Assembly (NCBI GenBank): GCA_033060915.1
Contig: CM065379.1
Coordinates: 24,126,818-24,190,817 of the forward strand
Direction: 5' to 3'
Length of the DNA stretch: 64,000 nucleotides
Origin: Euryodendron excelsum
Taxonomy: Eukaryota; Streptophyta; Magnoliopsida; Ericales; Pentaphylacaceae
Both the position numbers and the translations under genes were made by a program. The notes beneath the pieces are model-generated. The model saw only the letters and a program-made list of their open reading frames with translations, did not search any database and had not been told where the DNA came from. This document shows positions 35,212-47,486 of this stretch, piece after piece. The first letter of the stretch is position 1. Every line of letters starts with the position of its first letter.

Positions 35212-36824
35212 TGATGGTCGCTAGACCCTACCACAAGTGCACGGGTCGTGACAAGTAGAACAGGGCAAAAGGAGTATTGTTTCCACAGGAAGGAGATTCA
35301 AGTACCAATTTATAAAATTTCCTATATTATTTAGACAATCCCAATTTGATGTGACTTACTACAAATTCTTATTTCCACAGGAAGGAGATTCAAGTATCAA
35401 TTTATAAAATTTCCTATATTATTTAGACAATCCCAATTTGATGTGACTTACTACAAATTCTTAACCCGAAAAATCAAATATGAAAGGTTCCTGGGGCTTG
35501 GATTTCATCAATTGAACTCCTTCAACAAGTTTAAACCTGGTTGCTTGCATCAATGTTTTGCTAATTACAATTACCGAATTCCCTTTTTTATGTGATATCC
35601 TCTTTCAAGGTATAACACCTATACCTATATTAATCCTATGTCTACTGTTGTGATCATAGAAATTAATATAAATTCATTATGCTCTGTGAAATTCTTGAAT
35701 GCAGGTCACACGAGTGTGTATTTATGTCTAAACTACACTGCCAAGGTTTGACGAATTCACCAACTAATATTGAACTTCAACTTTCGTTACTTCATTCAAC
35801 ATCTTAAACATGCAAATCATGGCCAGTAAATTGCAAGAATGAAAACCAAAGTCATCAAATTGCAATCAACAAAACATATTCAATACAACCATATTCAAAT
35901 CATATAAAAAATTCAATGACTACATCCTAGCCCTAGAATAAGAAAAGTAACAAATCATAACTAATAAAACAATCCAATTATTTTTCGCACATAAATTCAA
36001 ATTCGGCATCCTAAATAACAATTCAGCAACTAAAAATTAGAGAAAGGAAAAGAACTCCGTAATTGCCGAGATTAAGATTCTTCCTCTCGGAATTCTGCTC
36101 CTCTTCCCGTCGTCCCTTCTCTTTTTCTTTCATTATTTTGTTGCTGAATTCCTACCGTCTCTCATGTCAATGCCAGGAATTGAATAATCTGCTGCTGATA
36201 TCCGGAATTCTTGGCTGATTTTATTACCCGTCTTCCAGCTAGATTTAGGGCATCAAAACGACACAGTTTGGAGTTGGGCCCTTCACAAAAGTTTTAGATC
36301 TCGTTCTCAGCTTTCCAACGCACCTGGGCTTGCTTTATTCAGACTTCTAGAACTCCAGATACAGGCTGAAAACCGAAACAGGGTCTGGGCGCAGTAAACT
36401 TCTAGACAGATTCAGACTTCTCCGTTTCTGCTGAGGTTTGAACTTCAAAACGGCTAAACTAGGTTTTGGGATCTTCATAAAAGTTTTAGGCCTATCTCTT
36501 AGCTTTCCAGCAAGCCAAAAAAACACCTGAGACCGAGGTCTGTAGCTCTAGTAAGTACCCAAAAACCGAACAGTATTCTGGTTTGACTAGACCGGCCCAA
36601 CTAGGATTTGCTCTCTAGGCTTAGCCCGAATTCTGCATCTTCTCATCAGCCCAATTTCAATCTAATTAAAAAATTAAACACCTGCGAAATACCAAGAATT
36701 CTCAAGAGTCAAGTACATGTAAAAGACACCTAAAATTCTAGACAAATGAGCTAAAAGACATACAAAGCACTCCGAATCAAAACAATTAGGACTAAGAAGA
36801 TGTGTGAAATAAATTCTCACATCA
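35212..36824 (-). repeat. E2 5' LTR with 92-bp internal duplication
   Basis: It aligns with 26597-28213. A 92-bp block beginning TTTCCACAGGAAGGAG is tandemly duplicated (35280-35371 and 35372-35463); the other LTR has it once. It also has a deletion near 36176 relative to the other copy. Confidence 0.9.
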
Positions 36825-36829
36825 GCTAT

Positions 36830-37249
36830 TACCTATGCAATGGTCTATTCTTGGGCGTTTATGTGGCTCTGCTCTGTTTTGGAAGATCGTCGTGTTTTTC
36901 CCAATACATTCATGGTGGCAATGCAATGAATGGGTATGAACTTGCACTATGTTTTCTCGATTGAAAAATGGCTAAGGAATTGGTCCCTAAGGGTAATTTG
37001 GTGCTCTTGGTTCTTGTCTTATTATCTCCTTTTCCCTTTCCAGAAGTTGATTTTCGACGCGTAGATGGTGCTGCAGGTGGGTGTGGTGATCATTGATGAG
37101 TCATGGGACTTGACCTATTGACTCATGTAAAGAGTATGGAAGGGTCCTTAGATTTCTGGCTAATGGCTATTGGGTCTATATTGAGTTCTCGTTGAGGTAC
37201 TTATCTTTTATGTGTCTATGTTGTGAGGTGTCTAGTAGAATCTGGTGGG
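36830..37249 (+). other. Outer gypsy internal region, third piece, no coding seen
   Basis: It lies between the E2 target duplication and the integrase remnant. It has no recognisable domain. Confidence 0.5.
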
Positions 37250-38002
37250 CAGTTGGTGCGGACGATGCAGATCTTGGAGGACATGCTACGAGCATGTGTA
37301 TTTGACTTTTAGGGCAGCTAAGAGGATCACTTACCTTTAGCAGAGTTTGCTTACAACAACAACTATCAATTGACCATTAGGATGACACCTTTTGAGGCTT
37401 TGTATGGTCGACCGGGTAGGTTATTAGTTTGTTGGACTGAGTCAGGTGATGCAGTTAGTATGGGATTAGATTGGATCCATGAAACGATTAAGAAAGACAA
37501 AGTGATTTGATAGAGAATACCCACAATTCAAAGTCATTAGAAGGGTTATGCAGATCAGTGGAGACGGCCTTTAGAGTTCAAGACGGGTGACCATGTGTTT
37601 TAAAGGTTTCCCCATAGAGAGGTTTGAGTAGATTTGGTCAGAATGGGAAGTTATTACCACGTTACATTGGGCCTTTCAGATTCTTGTGAGAGTCGGGTTG
37701 TTACATATTATTGGCGTTGCCACCACAACTTTCTAGAATGCACGATGTTTTTTTTTATGTGTCGATGTTAAGAAAATACCAGCGGATCCTTCACATGGGT
37801 TAGATTGGTCAGCTTGGAGCTGGAGGACGATGTATTATTTGAGGAACATTCGGCGCAGATTATTGACTCTAAGGAGCAGATTGTTCAGGGTAAGACTATT
37901 CCTTGGGTGAAGGTGATATGGCGATATCACGGAGTTAACAAGGCTACGTGGGAACCGGCATCTAAGTTGTACACTAAATATTCTGGATTGTTTGCCAATT
38001 AG
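37250..38002 (+). pseudogene. Outer gypsy integrase C-terminus and chromodomain
   Basis: Rightward remnant with LEDMLRACVFDF, LPLAEFAYNNNYQLTI, MTPFEALYGRPGR (about 37275-37425) and WRRPLEFKTGDHVF (about 37565-37605). After a decayed stretch it carries a chromodomain-type end with VKVIWRYHGVNKATWEP and YSGLFAN (37895-38002). Stops are frequent. The integrase catalytic core is missing upstream. The chromodomain places the outer element among chromoviruses. Confidence 0.85.
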
Positions 38003-38050
38003 GTACCTTTCGAGTTTCAAGGACGAAACCATTTTCTTAATTAGGGATGA

Positions 38051-40023
38051 TGTGAAGACTTGGTCAATTGGTCAAAAGGTAGGTGGGGTCTTTGTTTGTA
38101 ATTATATGAAACTTTGAGGTTTATTCAGTAAATACCCAAAATTATTTTAAAAGACAAAACCCATTCTTTGTCTCTTTCTCTCTATAGTGACCTAGCCAAC
38201 CAACATCTCTTTTTTTTTTTTCTTTTCTTTTTCTTCCCTTCATCTTCCATTTTCTTTTCCTTAAAGCAAGATTTTAATACCACTCCTTAGGAGTTTTGTG
38301 GTTCTCTCGACAAGGGCTACGCGGCGGTGGTTTTGATTCGTGGTTTCGGCAAAATCAAATTCTTGCCCTAGTTTCAGTCTTCAAGAGGCAGGGGTTATAC
38401 ATGGGTTTCACTATTTGGTTAATATTTTTGAGTTATTCATGTTGTTTGGGGTAGAAATTATGCCTCTAGGATTTGTTAGGTCGAATTTTAGGTTGTACAT
38501 AAACTTTAAAGTTTATTATTATTTAATTTCGTAGCTTCCTTGGTTGATTCTTGCTATATTTAGCTTTTTGTGTTAGTTAATTGATATTTTTTGGATTACA
38601 GAATATTTTGAATAAAAACCTAGGGATTTACCATGTTTATATATTTGATAAAATTGGGAGTTTTGCCATAAAATAATTAATTCATGGAATTGACTTGGTA
38701 TTTGTGTGATTCATGTGGTTGTGAGTTATGTTTAAGGAGTTGGTTAGTTTAAATAAGTTAATTCGATAATTTCGGCACTTGATATAATGCAAACGGGCAT
38801 AAAACGGATAATTACAAATGTCTGAATGTCATGAACAATCATGAATGACTATGTTATGGATTTGGTGACTTGGATATTATTGATTTTACCTTTGTGCAGT
38901 ATTATGTTGGTTTGGACTTGGGTTAAAGTCTATCGGTAGTTGGGCATGGTCAGGCATGGCTTGAAGCCTTGGCCCTAGGATTTTGTATTAGAAGAAAGGT
39001 CTGGTGCCTCATTTGGAGAGATTCACACGTCTTTTGGGTGCGATCTATAATGTGTGGAATTACTTGAAAACACGTGTCCTTTGGGTGATATCCCATAAAG
39101 AGCGGAAGAAGTTCTAGGTGGAATTGTAACCACTCTTCAGTACGGTCGATTGGGCATCCATATGCATTAGGGTAGACTTGGGTGAATTTGGATATTTTTA
39201 TTTATTTTTTTATGCATTTATCTTTTTAGTTTTGTTCTTATAGAGTCAACTTAATCTTGTTGCTGATGGTGACTGGATTGTTTGTGGATTGATATTGTAA
39301 GTGTTTGATCTTCGCATAGTTGGTTTATGTGTGTGCTTGGATTATATCATTTGGCATTAAGTTGGGAGTTAGGATAAAGAAATTGCATTGGTTTACTTTC
39401 TCGTATCCTTATTTGGACACTTGCATATATCATTTCATCTTTATTGGCTCGATAGCATAACCTCCTACTTGAGGCGTGGAAATGCTCACCATACAATAGT
39501 TACAGGTGGCCCTTCGGGCATGCAGACTTGACAACTGAGATTAGGATATTAGAGGTCTATTTTATATTTTGACCCCATCTTATTATATCAGTTGGGTTTA
39601 GTTATTTTACTTTTAAAGTTAAATTATATCTCTATCTTTATTTTAGATTTCAATTGGATGACTGTATTATGATTATTTTGTTGCATTCAGAGTTTATTTT
39701 ATGTTGGTAGAATACTATGACTTAGTTCTTCATGTAGTTTGGATTGAAGTTTGGGTTGTGGTTGGAGTTTGAATGTTTTGGAGACATGATATTTTCTTTA
39801 AAATAGGTTTTAAGCAGGTTTTCATTAACTCGAAATTGTTGAAAATACAAGTGGACCCACGCAGTTTTGTTCTATAAATTTTCAAAATAAAAACTATCTT
39901 TAAAATGAATTTCAAAACCTATTATAACTAAAAATTTGACGTGGATCCTAATTTTGACTTGAACTTTTCAACGTTATACTTTTATTCCTTAAATCTCGGC
40001 TTTTAAAAAACTAGGGCGTGACA
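38051..40023 (+). repeat. 3' LTR of outer gypsy
   Basis: An uninterrupted 1,973-bp LTR from TGTGAAGACT to GGGCGTGACA, followed by the target duplication ATGGC (40024-40028). The purine-rich AATTAGGGATGA at 38039-38050 is its probable PPT. Confidence 0.9.
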
Positions 40024-40028
40024 ATGGC

Positions 40029-40440
40029 CATCACCACTTATGACTAGCCTTACCACACTGCTATTTTCTCTTCATATACCTAACCTTCCACCTTCACCTA
40101 CTACCAATCACACCCTCCACTATCTCACCTTCTCTCTTTCTCCATCAAACCCATTACCACTCAAACCACTTACCACCTCCAGCCACTCTTCATCACAGCT
40201 CACCGCTACCCTACCTATGAAAATCCACCCATTATATCTCACTACAAGCTCACTTTCTCGCTCTATGAAACATAAAACCCACCATCTAAAACCATCTCAC
40301 TTCCTCTCTTTACCAAACATAACCAATGCCACCACCCATCATCGTCCACTAACTTTTCCATCAAAAACCAACTATCCTCTTACATTCTCTTATAAGACAT
40401 GTCTCCTTTTATGTGGCCCACTTACCACATATATCAAGTA
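40029..40440. other. CA/CT-rich flank of the outer element
   Basis: This is the original flank that continues from 7258. It is biased to CCA, CAC and CTC words. The 139-codon open frame at 40040-40459 is low-complexity (Thr, Ser, Pro, Leu, His) and shows no family resemblance, so I do not call it a gene. Confidence 0.5.
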
Positions 40441-42835
40441 TGTAAATATATATCTGTGATATATATTATGTATTCATCTATTATTTATCTATTTATTAGT
40501 CAGTTAAGGGTGATAATAGGGATAGATACCCAATGCCTTAAAACACTAATGGTGGTTTGGCTGAGGCCTATTAAGTCCCCACTATCAAATAATTGTTCCT
40601 TAATGGAAGGAACTAATAAGGATAAAGATAAAGGTCCCCAGCCTAGCAGTTAAATATAACCTGTGAAATCCATCGTTCAAAGTATTTAGTCTGCACAGGT
40701 TACAAGATCCTATCTACAAAGAGTCCTATAATCAGAGAGTTTGTCAGGGAAGCAACTTATGTTCACAAAAGAACTCAAAAGAGTTTGGTTCAAGCACTTA
40801 GGATCAACAGAGCATTAACTTGAATAACAATGGCTAGAGATTAGTACATGTATATTGATTACATTGAATTAATATATGATTAATATCTCTGATGAGTATA
40901 TATATATATGCTAGTTTTCGGGTTGGGTCATGGACCCAAGTTAGATGCTCATGATGGGGACCCGGTAATCAAATGGGAACAGACATGTCTATTAAAGAAC
41001 AGACATTTCCCATTAAATGGTGACCATTCGTTAGTGTCTTTTGGGTGTCTATATAAACACCAAAGTATCTAACGTTAAAGTACTGATTGTAAATCGATTA
41101 AATAATCTCTCTCTCTCTCTCTTTGTCAAAATATATAGACGTAGAGAATAGACTTCTGTGATATGGAAACACAGTATTGTTCTTCATTGTAATATTACTA
41201 ATTGATGTAGATTGTTCTTAAAACATCCTCTTTAAGTTCCAGATTAACGCAACGAAAGAACGAGTTTAATCCGCTTTCACATTTGTTTACATATTCTTAC
41301 ATTAGTATCAAAGCCACCAGGGTATCGTTATTGTAATGTTGTTTCTATACTATTTAGATGCATATACATGTATTATATGCATTGTTTTCGAATAAAAACT
41401 TCAAACATGCATTAATGGTGTCACATACAAACAGCCGCGAAATTGCCTAATTTTTTAGTATGTTGAAGTTTTTACACTGTTGATTATATTTGGAAAGCTT
41501 CATCGTTAAAAGCCTTAAGGATTAAGAGAAAAGCGCAACCCTAGTTAAGATTGCATAAACTTTGTCTACTTCATTCTCTCTGCACACAGATTTTCAAGTG
41601 CTAAAATTTATATGGCTGTAATCATCTTCTCGAGACCTTTCCAACGATATATTATTTGTGTCGTTTGGACTTACGATTGAAAGATATGGCCGTCAAAAGT
41701 TAGCCCTGAGAATTTGATTCGAATTCATCAAAAAAGATGATGTACAGTGACTGAGAACCAAGTCACAATCATAAGCAACGGGGCGTGCAGGCTGTTTTGG
41801 GCTTTTGTATTTATTATGATTTTTTCTAGAATACTCAAAATTTGATTTCCTATTTTTCTATTAGTTTTTCCAGTTTTTCCATTTTTTCCATCAATATGGA
41901 AAATTTTCCATATTTGGAAAAAGTGTTGGGTCTTTGTTTTTGTGTTTCGGGTTTCAGACATTCTGTTCTTGGTTTTGGCCTACTCTCTATATTTTCCAGA
42001 GGCTTCTAGATATTTTATGTGATTTATTTTTTTTATTTTTTTAACTATTTAAAATTTCAAAAATTATAATAAATGCCTAATTGCTTATTTTGTCCTTGAA
42101 TATGTTGTAATTGAGTACTGTAGCATATTGGATAATTTTTTATTAGCATTTATTTTGTTACATAGCAGGTTATTTCATGTTATTATGCTGAAATTCTATA
42201 TTTATTTGAAATTTTTTGGCATGTTTATTTTTTTAGAAAATTAATAAATGCTTAATGTGAAATTAAGATTGACTAGCATCCCTAGAGATACTAGATCAAT
42301 TGGGGTGTTTAATCGGTGGTAGAGAAAATTTTTAGATTTCACTTATGATAAATTGAAATTTTGTGCATTAATTAAATAAAATATTAATAATAATTACCTG
42401 GAGTGCAAGAGATGATTGGGAACTATGTGAACTTTCAATCTCGCGACTTATGAAAGTTTTTAGTGTTTGACTTTAGATTTTTGCAGCAAAATAATAGTAT
42501 GTCTTGTGCTAATATCCCATGTGCATAATCTCTGAATGTAAATCAAAATGGTAGCGAAAACATAGTGATTGAATTGACTAAAGGAAAAAAAAATTGGATG
42601 GCAATAATTATGACATATGACACCGTAAGGTTTGATATTTGCTTACTAAGCAAGAGTACTTGGAAACTCTTGATTTAGTTATGCCAAAGCCTACCGTAAA
42701 CTCTCCAAGACAAGAATACCTATGAGTCTTGACTGCAAAAAGATCAAGTTGTGAACTTTACTATGTTAGCGAGTATGCAAGATGACCTAATTGTTGAGTT
42801 TGAGAACTACTCCACCGCTCATGCAATGTGAGAAC
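40441..42835 (+). mobile_element. Copia-C: 5' part of a Ty1/copia element, interrupted by G2
   Basis: It has an LTR-like region (about 40441-41301, start uncertain) with TATATAAACACC near 41049 and a (CT)n tract near 41107, ending in TTACA. A PBS variant TAGTATCAAAGC follows (41303-41314; 10 of 12 to tRNA-Met). A leader of about 1.2 kb precedes the start of gag at about 42540. The element is cut at 42835 by the G2 LTR. Its remaining gag, pol and 3' LTR are not seen in the window. Confidence 0.65.
42541..42835 (+). pseudogene. Copia-C gag N-terminus, truncated
   Basis: Two frames together read as a copia-type (UBN2-like) Gag start: KLDGNNYD, KQEYLETLDLVMPKP and SPRQEYL in one, then LQKDQVVNFTMLASMQDDLI and VEFENYSTAHAM in the next. 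Stops and at least one frameshift (about 42735) are present. The frame ends at the insertion of G2 (42836), so this is the N-terminal fragment only. Confidence 0.65.
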
Positions 42836-45396
42836 TGTCATGACCCATTTTATTCTCTAGATTAGGACAAGGGGTTTTATGAGATAAAGATACATCATTC
42901 ACATTCTATTAAAAGGATCATTACATTTTAAAAACATTATATGTCTAGTAGAGGTCCATAACTTTAGTTTTATGTACAACCCAAGTTAAATGTTAAGAAA
43001 ATTTCCACTGAACTGGGGGTTCATTCATAATCATTTCTTTGGGATCCAGCTGAGTTCCATTTTCCTTAAAATGTTCCCATAAAATAGGTATGAGTTGTGA
43101 AGCCCAGTAGAAATACCGTAATTCTATAAAACACAAGTTTAAGATGCAGTTAATCTATGACATGCATATGTACCCGTTTCTTTTTATCATCATTAGGATC
43201 TCGCAGGTATATCCTGCTTAGGGCATCATCAAGCCCAGTGGACCTACCCTTGACACTCCTTTCTTTTCAAGATTAGTGGGGGCCCACCCATGATCATCTA
43301 GCCCAGACCAAGTTAGTGAGTACCGATTTGTGGTAGCCCCGATACCAGTTGATCAGTAGTCACCCATGATCTTAACCTAAGGTTCTTTCGTTTATCCGGT
43401 TATGCCTCCCTTATTCCTCCCTAGTGATGCAATCACACAAGAAGTGTATAATATATACAACGTGCAATAAAATAATGCAAGGTATACGTTGAGCCTAATA
43501 CCAGTATTAAAGAACATGTCATATGAATTAAAATAAGCATGTATCATAAAGAATGCACGATTTCCTACCGTGTCAGTTTCTGCGTACAGAAGATTCCTGT
43601 TGGTTTTTCACGTATTTTCTGTTCATATTACCATAAGTTAGATATCTATTTTATATGATTTACTAATCAAGTTAGGTTATTAGTAGTGTGTTAAAATAGT
43701 TAGAATCTTGGGTGGTACACGTCTTTGGGTTGGAACAAAATTTCCTAGTAACTTGGAATGGAAATTATTCTGGAATTTTTTTTTCGGGGTAGCTAGGAAT
43801 GCTACTCTCTTATGTATAGAGCCCTTATATTTTTAGGGATTTTATGACAAAATTCCAGAATATTCCATTATCTCTTGTATTTTTTGTGAATTTTCATGCC
43901 AAAAAGCGTAATAAATTCATGAAAATTCATAGAAACGTCGTTTGGGCCTGCAATTTTGAGGGTATCATAATCAGATATTTATAGTGTGTCCATAAAAATT
44001 TCAGGGCCTGCCCATGTGGGACGCGCCCTCACGCGCCACCAGTCGCGCGTGGGGGAGGAAGGCATGGCCTTCTTCTTTCTCCCACTGCGACTGGTCGCGA
44101 TGCAGTTCCCTTTTTCAGAAAATTCCTGGGTTTTCCAGCCATGCATGAGAGCCCTAGAGGTTGGCAAGATCCTGGGCTTCATGCTCATGGTCTGGGCTTC
44201 ACCCATGGTGGCTGGAGGTGGTCGGATGGAGGCCAAAATTGCAGCTGCATGGCGGAACCCTAGAGGTTCAGACCTGCAACTGCCATTTTGGCTACCTTCC
44301 CTTCATTTTCAGCCCTTGTTCCCTTCTTGACATTTGTTCATGACCCTAAGAGGGGCCGACCCCAAGTGATGTGACCGACAAAGGTAGCCGGCGGCCGGAG
44401 TTGTGCCCCTGGACAGATTTTCCGGCGAGAATTTGCTTCTAGGAGCTAGGAGAGGCATGCACAGAGCCCATGAGTCTCCCTGGGACACCCATGGGTGTCC
44501 TTGAGAAACTCCCTAGCTACTGTGACAACCCCCCAGCCCCTATCCCCACTGTCACCACCAAAAACGTGAACTCTCTCTCTCTCTTTTCCTCCTTTTCCCT
44601 CTCTTCAGGTTTCCACAATTTTCCGGCCATGGGTAGTTTTCTACCTACTGGGTTGGTCATGGGGGAGGTGGTAGGGAGAGGTTTCTCACCTGGGTGTGTC
44701 GTTGAGAGCCCCAGTTTCTTCTCTCTTCTTCTTCTCTTTTTCTTAATTTTTTGTTGTGTTTGTTTTCTGTTTTCTCTGCCACCCTCAATAGTTATTTGTA
44801 ACACAATATACTACATGTATAAGTTGCTTGTGATAGGTGTGCAAGCCATGTGTTAGTGCACAGGATGTGCATAGTGTATGGTTCCATTTCTGATACAAAG
44901 GGTTTAAGTCAATTTCGACGAAGCTTCGGTTGGTTCTTCGATGATAATCCACGACATTCGAATTATAATATTTTGAATTGCCTACTGATTTCTAGAGCGT
45001 TGCAAACTTTCATGAAGTTAAGTGTCATGCCGTAGTAGTGCATGAATTTGCAAGGTGTCTTCAGTAGAGTGTAACTCCGATATGTATGAGTTAGTTACTA
45101 ATGTTTTATTTTAAGTGATACATATATCTAGTCCCACATCAATGAAATGTATATATATTTTATGCCCTCAAACTTGCATGGGTGCAATCATTACAAAGGT
45201 GTAGTGAAGTCTTGGCTTGGTTGAACCGGCGGGGCTTTGAACCGGGTTTATTTCTATTTGCTAATGCACAAAATAAACGTAATAAATTACATGTGTTCCT
45301 AAATATATTTATCACCTCAAATATTTATTCGAGTAAAATTACCATGGGTGTAGCAAAGAATAATTTTAAAGTCACCAGAATTTTTGCGGTGTTACA
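42836..45396 (-). repeat. G2 3' LTR (2,561 bp)
   Basis: It runs from TGTCATGACC to GCGGTGTTACA on the plus strand. The first 1.55 kb is closely similar to 50801-52350. The ORFs at 43979-44330 and 44470-44856 lie inside it and have counterparts in the right LTR up to the truncation; they are GC-richer LTR sequence, not genes. Confidence 0.9.
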
Positions 45397-45412
45397 ATCT
45401 TACCTCCTTTAG
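45397..45412 (-). other. G2 polypurine tract
   Basis: The minus strand reads CTAAAGGAGGTAAGAT directly before the LTR start TGTAACACCGC. Confidence 0.7.
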
Positions 45413-46680
45413 AAAATTTTCTCCTCAAAATTTGGTTCAAATAGGTACGGATATCGGGTTCTCATATCTGACTCTGCTTCCCACATGGCTTCTTCTGTTC
45501 CATGATGTTGCCAAATTACCTTAACTTGAGAAATTTCTTTGTTTCGCAAAAGTTTTATCTGATGATCTACTATCTTGATGGGCCCTTCGTCATATGAGTG
45601 ATCAGGCTGTATGTCAATAGTTTCCCAGTGAAGTATATGTGTAGGATCAGGGTGATATTGCCTCAACATAGATACATGAAATACGTTGTGTATCTGTTCT
45701 AATTCTTGGGGTAATTCCAGTCGGTAGGCCACTTGCCCTATTCTTTCTAAGATACGGAAAGGTCCAATAAATCGTGGTGCGAGTTTTCCCTTTTTGCCAA
45801 ATGTCATCACACCTTTATGTGGAATTACCTTTAGAAATACCCGTTCACCAACCTAAAATTCCAAGGGTCGCCTACGTCGATCTGCATAACTCTTTTGTCA
45901 ACTTTGAGCAGTCTTGAGCCGTTCCTGTATTGTTTTTACTTTTTTTGTAGTCTCCTGAATGATTTTCGGTCCATACAGGACTTTGTCCCCTAGTTCTAAC
46001 CAACAGTTGGGTGCTCGACAGGGTCATCCATATAGTGCTTCGTATGGGGCCATTTCTATGCTAGCTTGATAGCTATTATTGTAGGCAAATTCTACTAGGG
46101 GTAGATAATCACTCCAGGTGCCTTGGAAGTCTAGGACACGAGCGCAAAGCATGTCTTCCAAGATTTGATTGGTTCTCTTGGATTGACCATCGATTTGTGG
46201 GTGATAAGCTGTACTGATGTGTATTTGTGTTCCTAAAGCTTTCTGTAGACTTTGTCAAAATCGAGAGGCAAATCTAGGATCTCTATTCGACACGATAATT
46301 TTGGGCACTCCATGCAATCGAAGTATTTCTTTTACATATAACTGACTTAAAGCTCGTAAATTATCGGTTACTTTTACAGGTAAGAAATGTGCGGCTTTTG
46401 TCAACCGGTCCATAATGACCCAAATTGTGTCATAACCTTGTCGAGTCTTTGGTAGTCCCGTTATAAAATCCATGGTGATTTGTTCCCATTTCCATTCTGC
46501 GATTGGTAATGGTTGCAATAATCCACCCGGGCATTGGTGTTCTGCTTTTACCTGTTGACAGGTAAGACAACGTGCCACGAATTGTGCAACATCTTTCTTC
46601 ATCCCTTTCCAATAATATTATCGCTTAAGATCTTGATACATTTTGGTGTTTCCTGGATGAATGGTAAATTTAGAATGGTG
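45409..46680 (-). pseudogene. G2 integrase with chromodomain, catalytic residues lost
   Basis: The zinc region has the pair [11 protein letters not shown]; the His pair lies in HPGNTKMYQD-type sequence upstream. The core starts with [10 protein letters not shown] (first Asp). The second Asp position reads VSNRDPRF and the Glu position reads DGQSKRTNQ, so two of the three DDE residues appear replaced (N and K). It then has PLVEFAYNNSYQ, KGKLAPRFIGPFRILERIGQ and NVFHVSMLRQYHPDP. A chromodomain ends it, with QVKVIWQHHGTEEAMWEAES (about 45530-45470). Stops follow FASRF (46255) and elsewhere. It abuts the PPT. Confidence 0.88.
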
Positions 46681-46967
46681 TGCTTCTGATAGTATCTTTT
46701 GTTTTAACTCATCCTTATTTACTACCAAATACCTTCCCTTATATTGAAGTTCACCCTTCTCACCTATAGTCCATTCTGTATTGTTTCCTTCTTTTTCTGC
46801 TTTTTCCCTTATCTCTTATACTTCCAGGTTTTCTTGCTGAGCTTCTTTAACTTCCTCTAATGTCTGAGATCGAATTTGGAGACCACATAGTTTTTCCTCC
46901 CCGTGTCCAAATTCTTCATAGGATTCCAATACTTGAATAGCGTTCCATTTTTCTAACACAAGACGGC

Positions 46968-47486
46968 TCATATTTCCTTGATTTTCCTACTTAAGGCATC
47001 TGCTACAACATTGGCCTTACCTGAGTGATATTGTAGGGTGAAATCATAATCTTCCATGTATTCCACCCATCTCCTTTGTCTTAAGTTCAAATCTTTTTGA
47101 GTGGTAATATACTTAAGACTCTTATGATCAGTAAATAATTCAAACTTTTCTCCATACAAATAACATCTCCAAATTTTCAGAGCAACGATTACGGTAGCCA
47201 TTTGTAAATCATGAGTAGGATAATTTCCTTCATGCTTTTTGAGTTGTCTTGACCCATAGGCTATAACCTTCCCTTCTTGCATTAAAATGCATCCCAATCC
47301 TTGACGAGAGGCATCCGTATATACCACATATGGTTTTCCACTACTTGGAAGAGTAAGAATGGGGGCGGTGGTCAATTTGTCCTTTAATTGTTGAAATGCT
47401 TCTTCACACTTGTCTATCCATACGAATCTTACCCCCTTTCTGGTTAGTTGTGTAAGAGGGCCTGCTATCTTAGAGAATCCTTCCAC
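46968..47486 (-). pseudogene. G2 RNase H
   Basis: One 172-codon open block: RT connection sequence ([16 protein letters not shown]), then the RNase H residues in [35 protein letters not shown] (the usual Glu of HDLE reads Gln) and [12 protein letters not shown], ending [11 protein letters not shown] decayed linker to integrase (46680-46967) has several stops. Confidence 0.85.

Larger units (their letters stand above)
26592..36829 (-). mobile_element. E2: Athila-like Ty3/gypsy retrotransposon
   Basis: A leftward, structurally complete but decayed element. Its LTRs (26597-28213 and 35212-36824) are flanked by an exact GCTAT target duplication (26592-26596, 36825-36829). Element order is PBS (tRNA-Asp), gag, protease, RT, RNase H, integrase, a short 3' non-coding region and PPT. 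No chromodomain and no env-like ORF was seen. The tRNA-Asp PBS and the DLGAS and LADRS protease motifs fit the Athila branch of the non-chromodomain gypsy elements. Confidence 0.9.
7259..40028 (+). mobile_element. Outer Ty3/gypsy LTR retrotransposon (chromodomain type), split by three insertions
   Basis: Two LTRs match: 7264-7414 plus 15081-16906, and 38051-40023. They are flanked by an identical 5-bp target duplication ATGGC (7259-7263 and 40024-40028). The 3' LTR begins TGTGAAGACT and ends GGGCGTGACA; the 5' copy begins CGTGAAGACC, a T-to-C change at the terminus. A tRNA-Met primer site follows the 5' LTR, and a purine-rich AATTAGGGATGA precedes the 3' LTR. Removing the insertions at 7415-15080, 18651-24867 and 26597-36829 leaves about 8.6 kb. 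Only the integrase C-terminus and a chromodomain can be recognised in the internal region. Long LTRs and a chromodomain suggest a Tekay/Del-like chromovirus, which is inference. Confidence 0.85.

Noticed and set aside
40040..40459. 139-codon open frame
   Set aside because: Low-complexity Thr/Ser/Pro composition from CA/CT-rich DNA, no domain, and no conserved counterpart.
43979..44856. Several open frames on both strands with GC-richer codons
   Set aside because: They lie in the G2 LTR and are repeated in the right LTR with indels; they are not protein genes.
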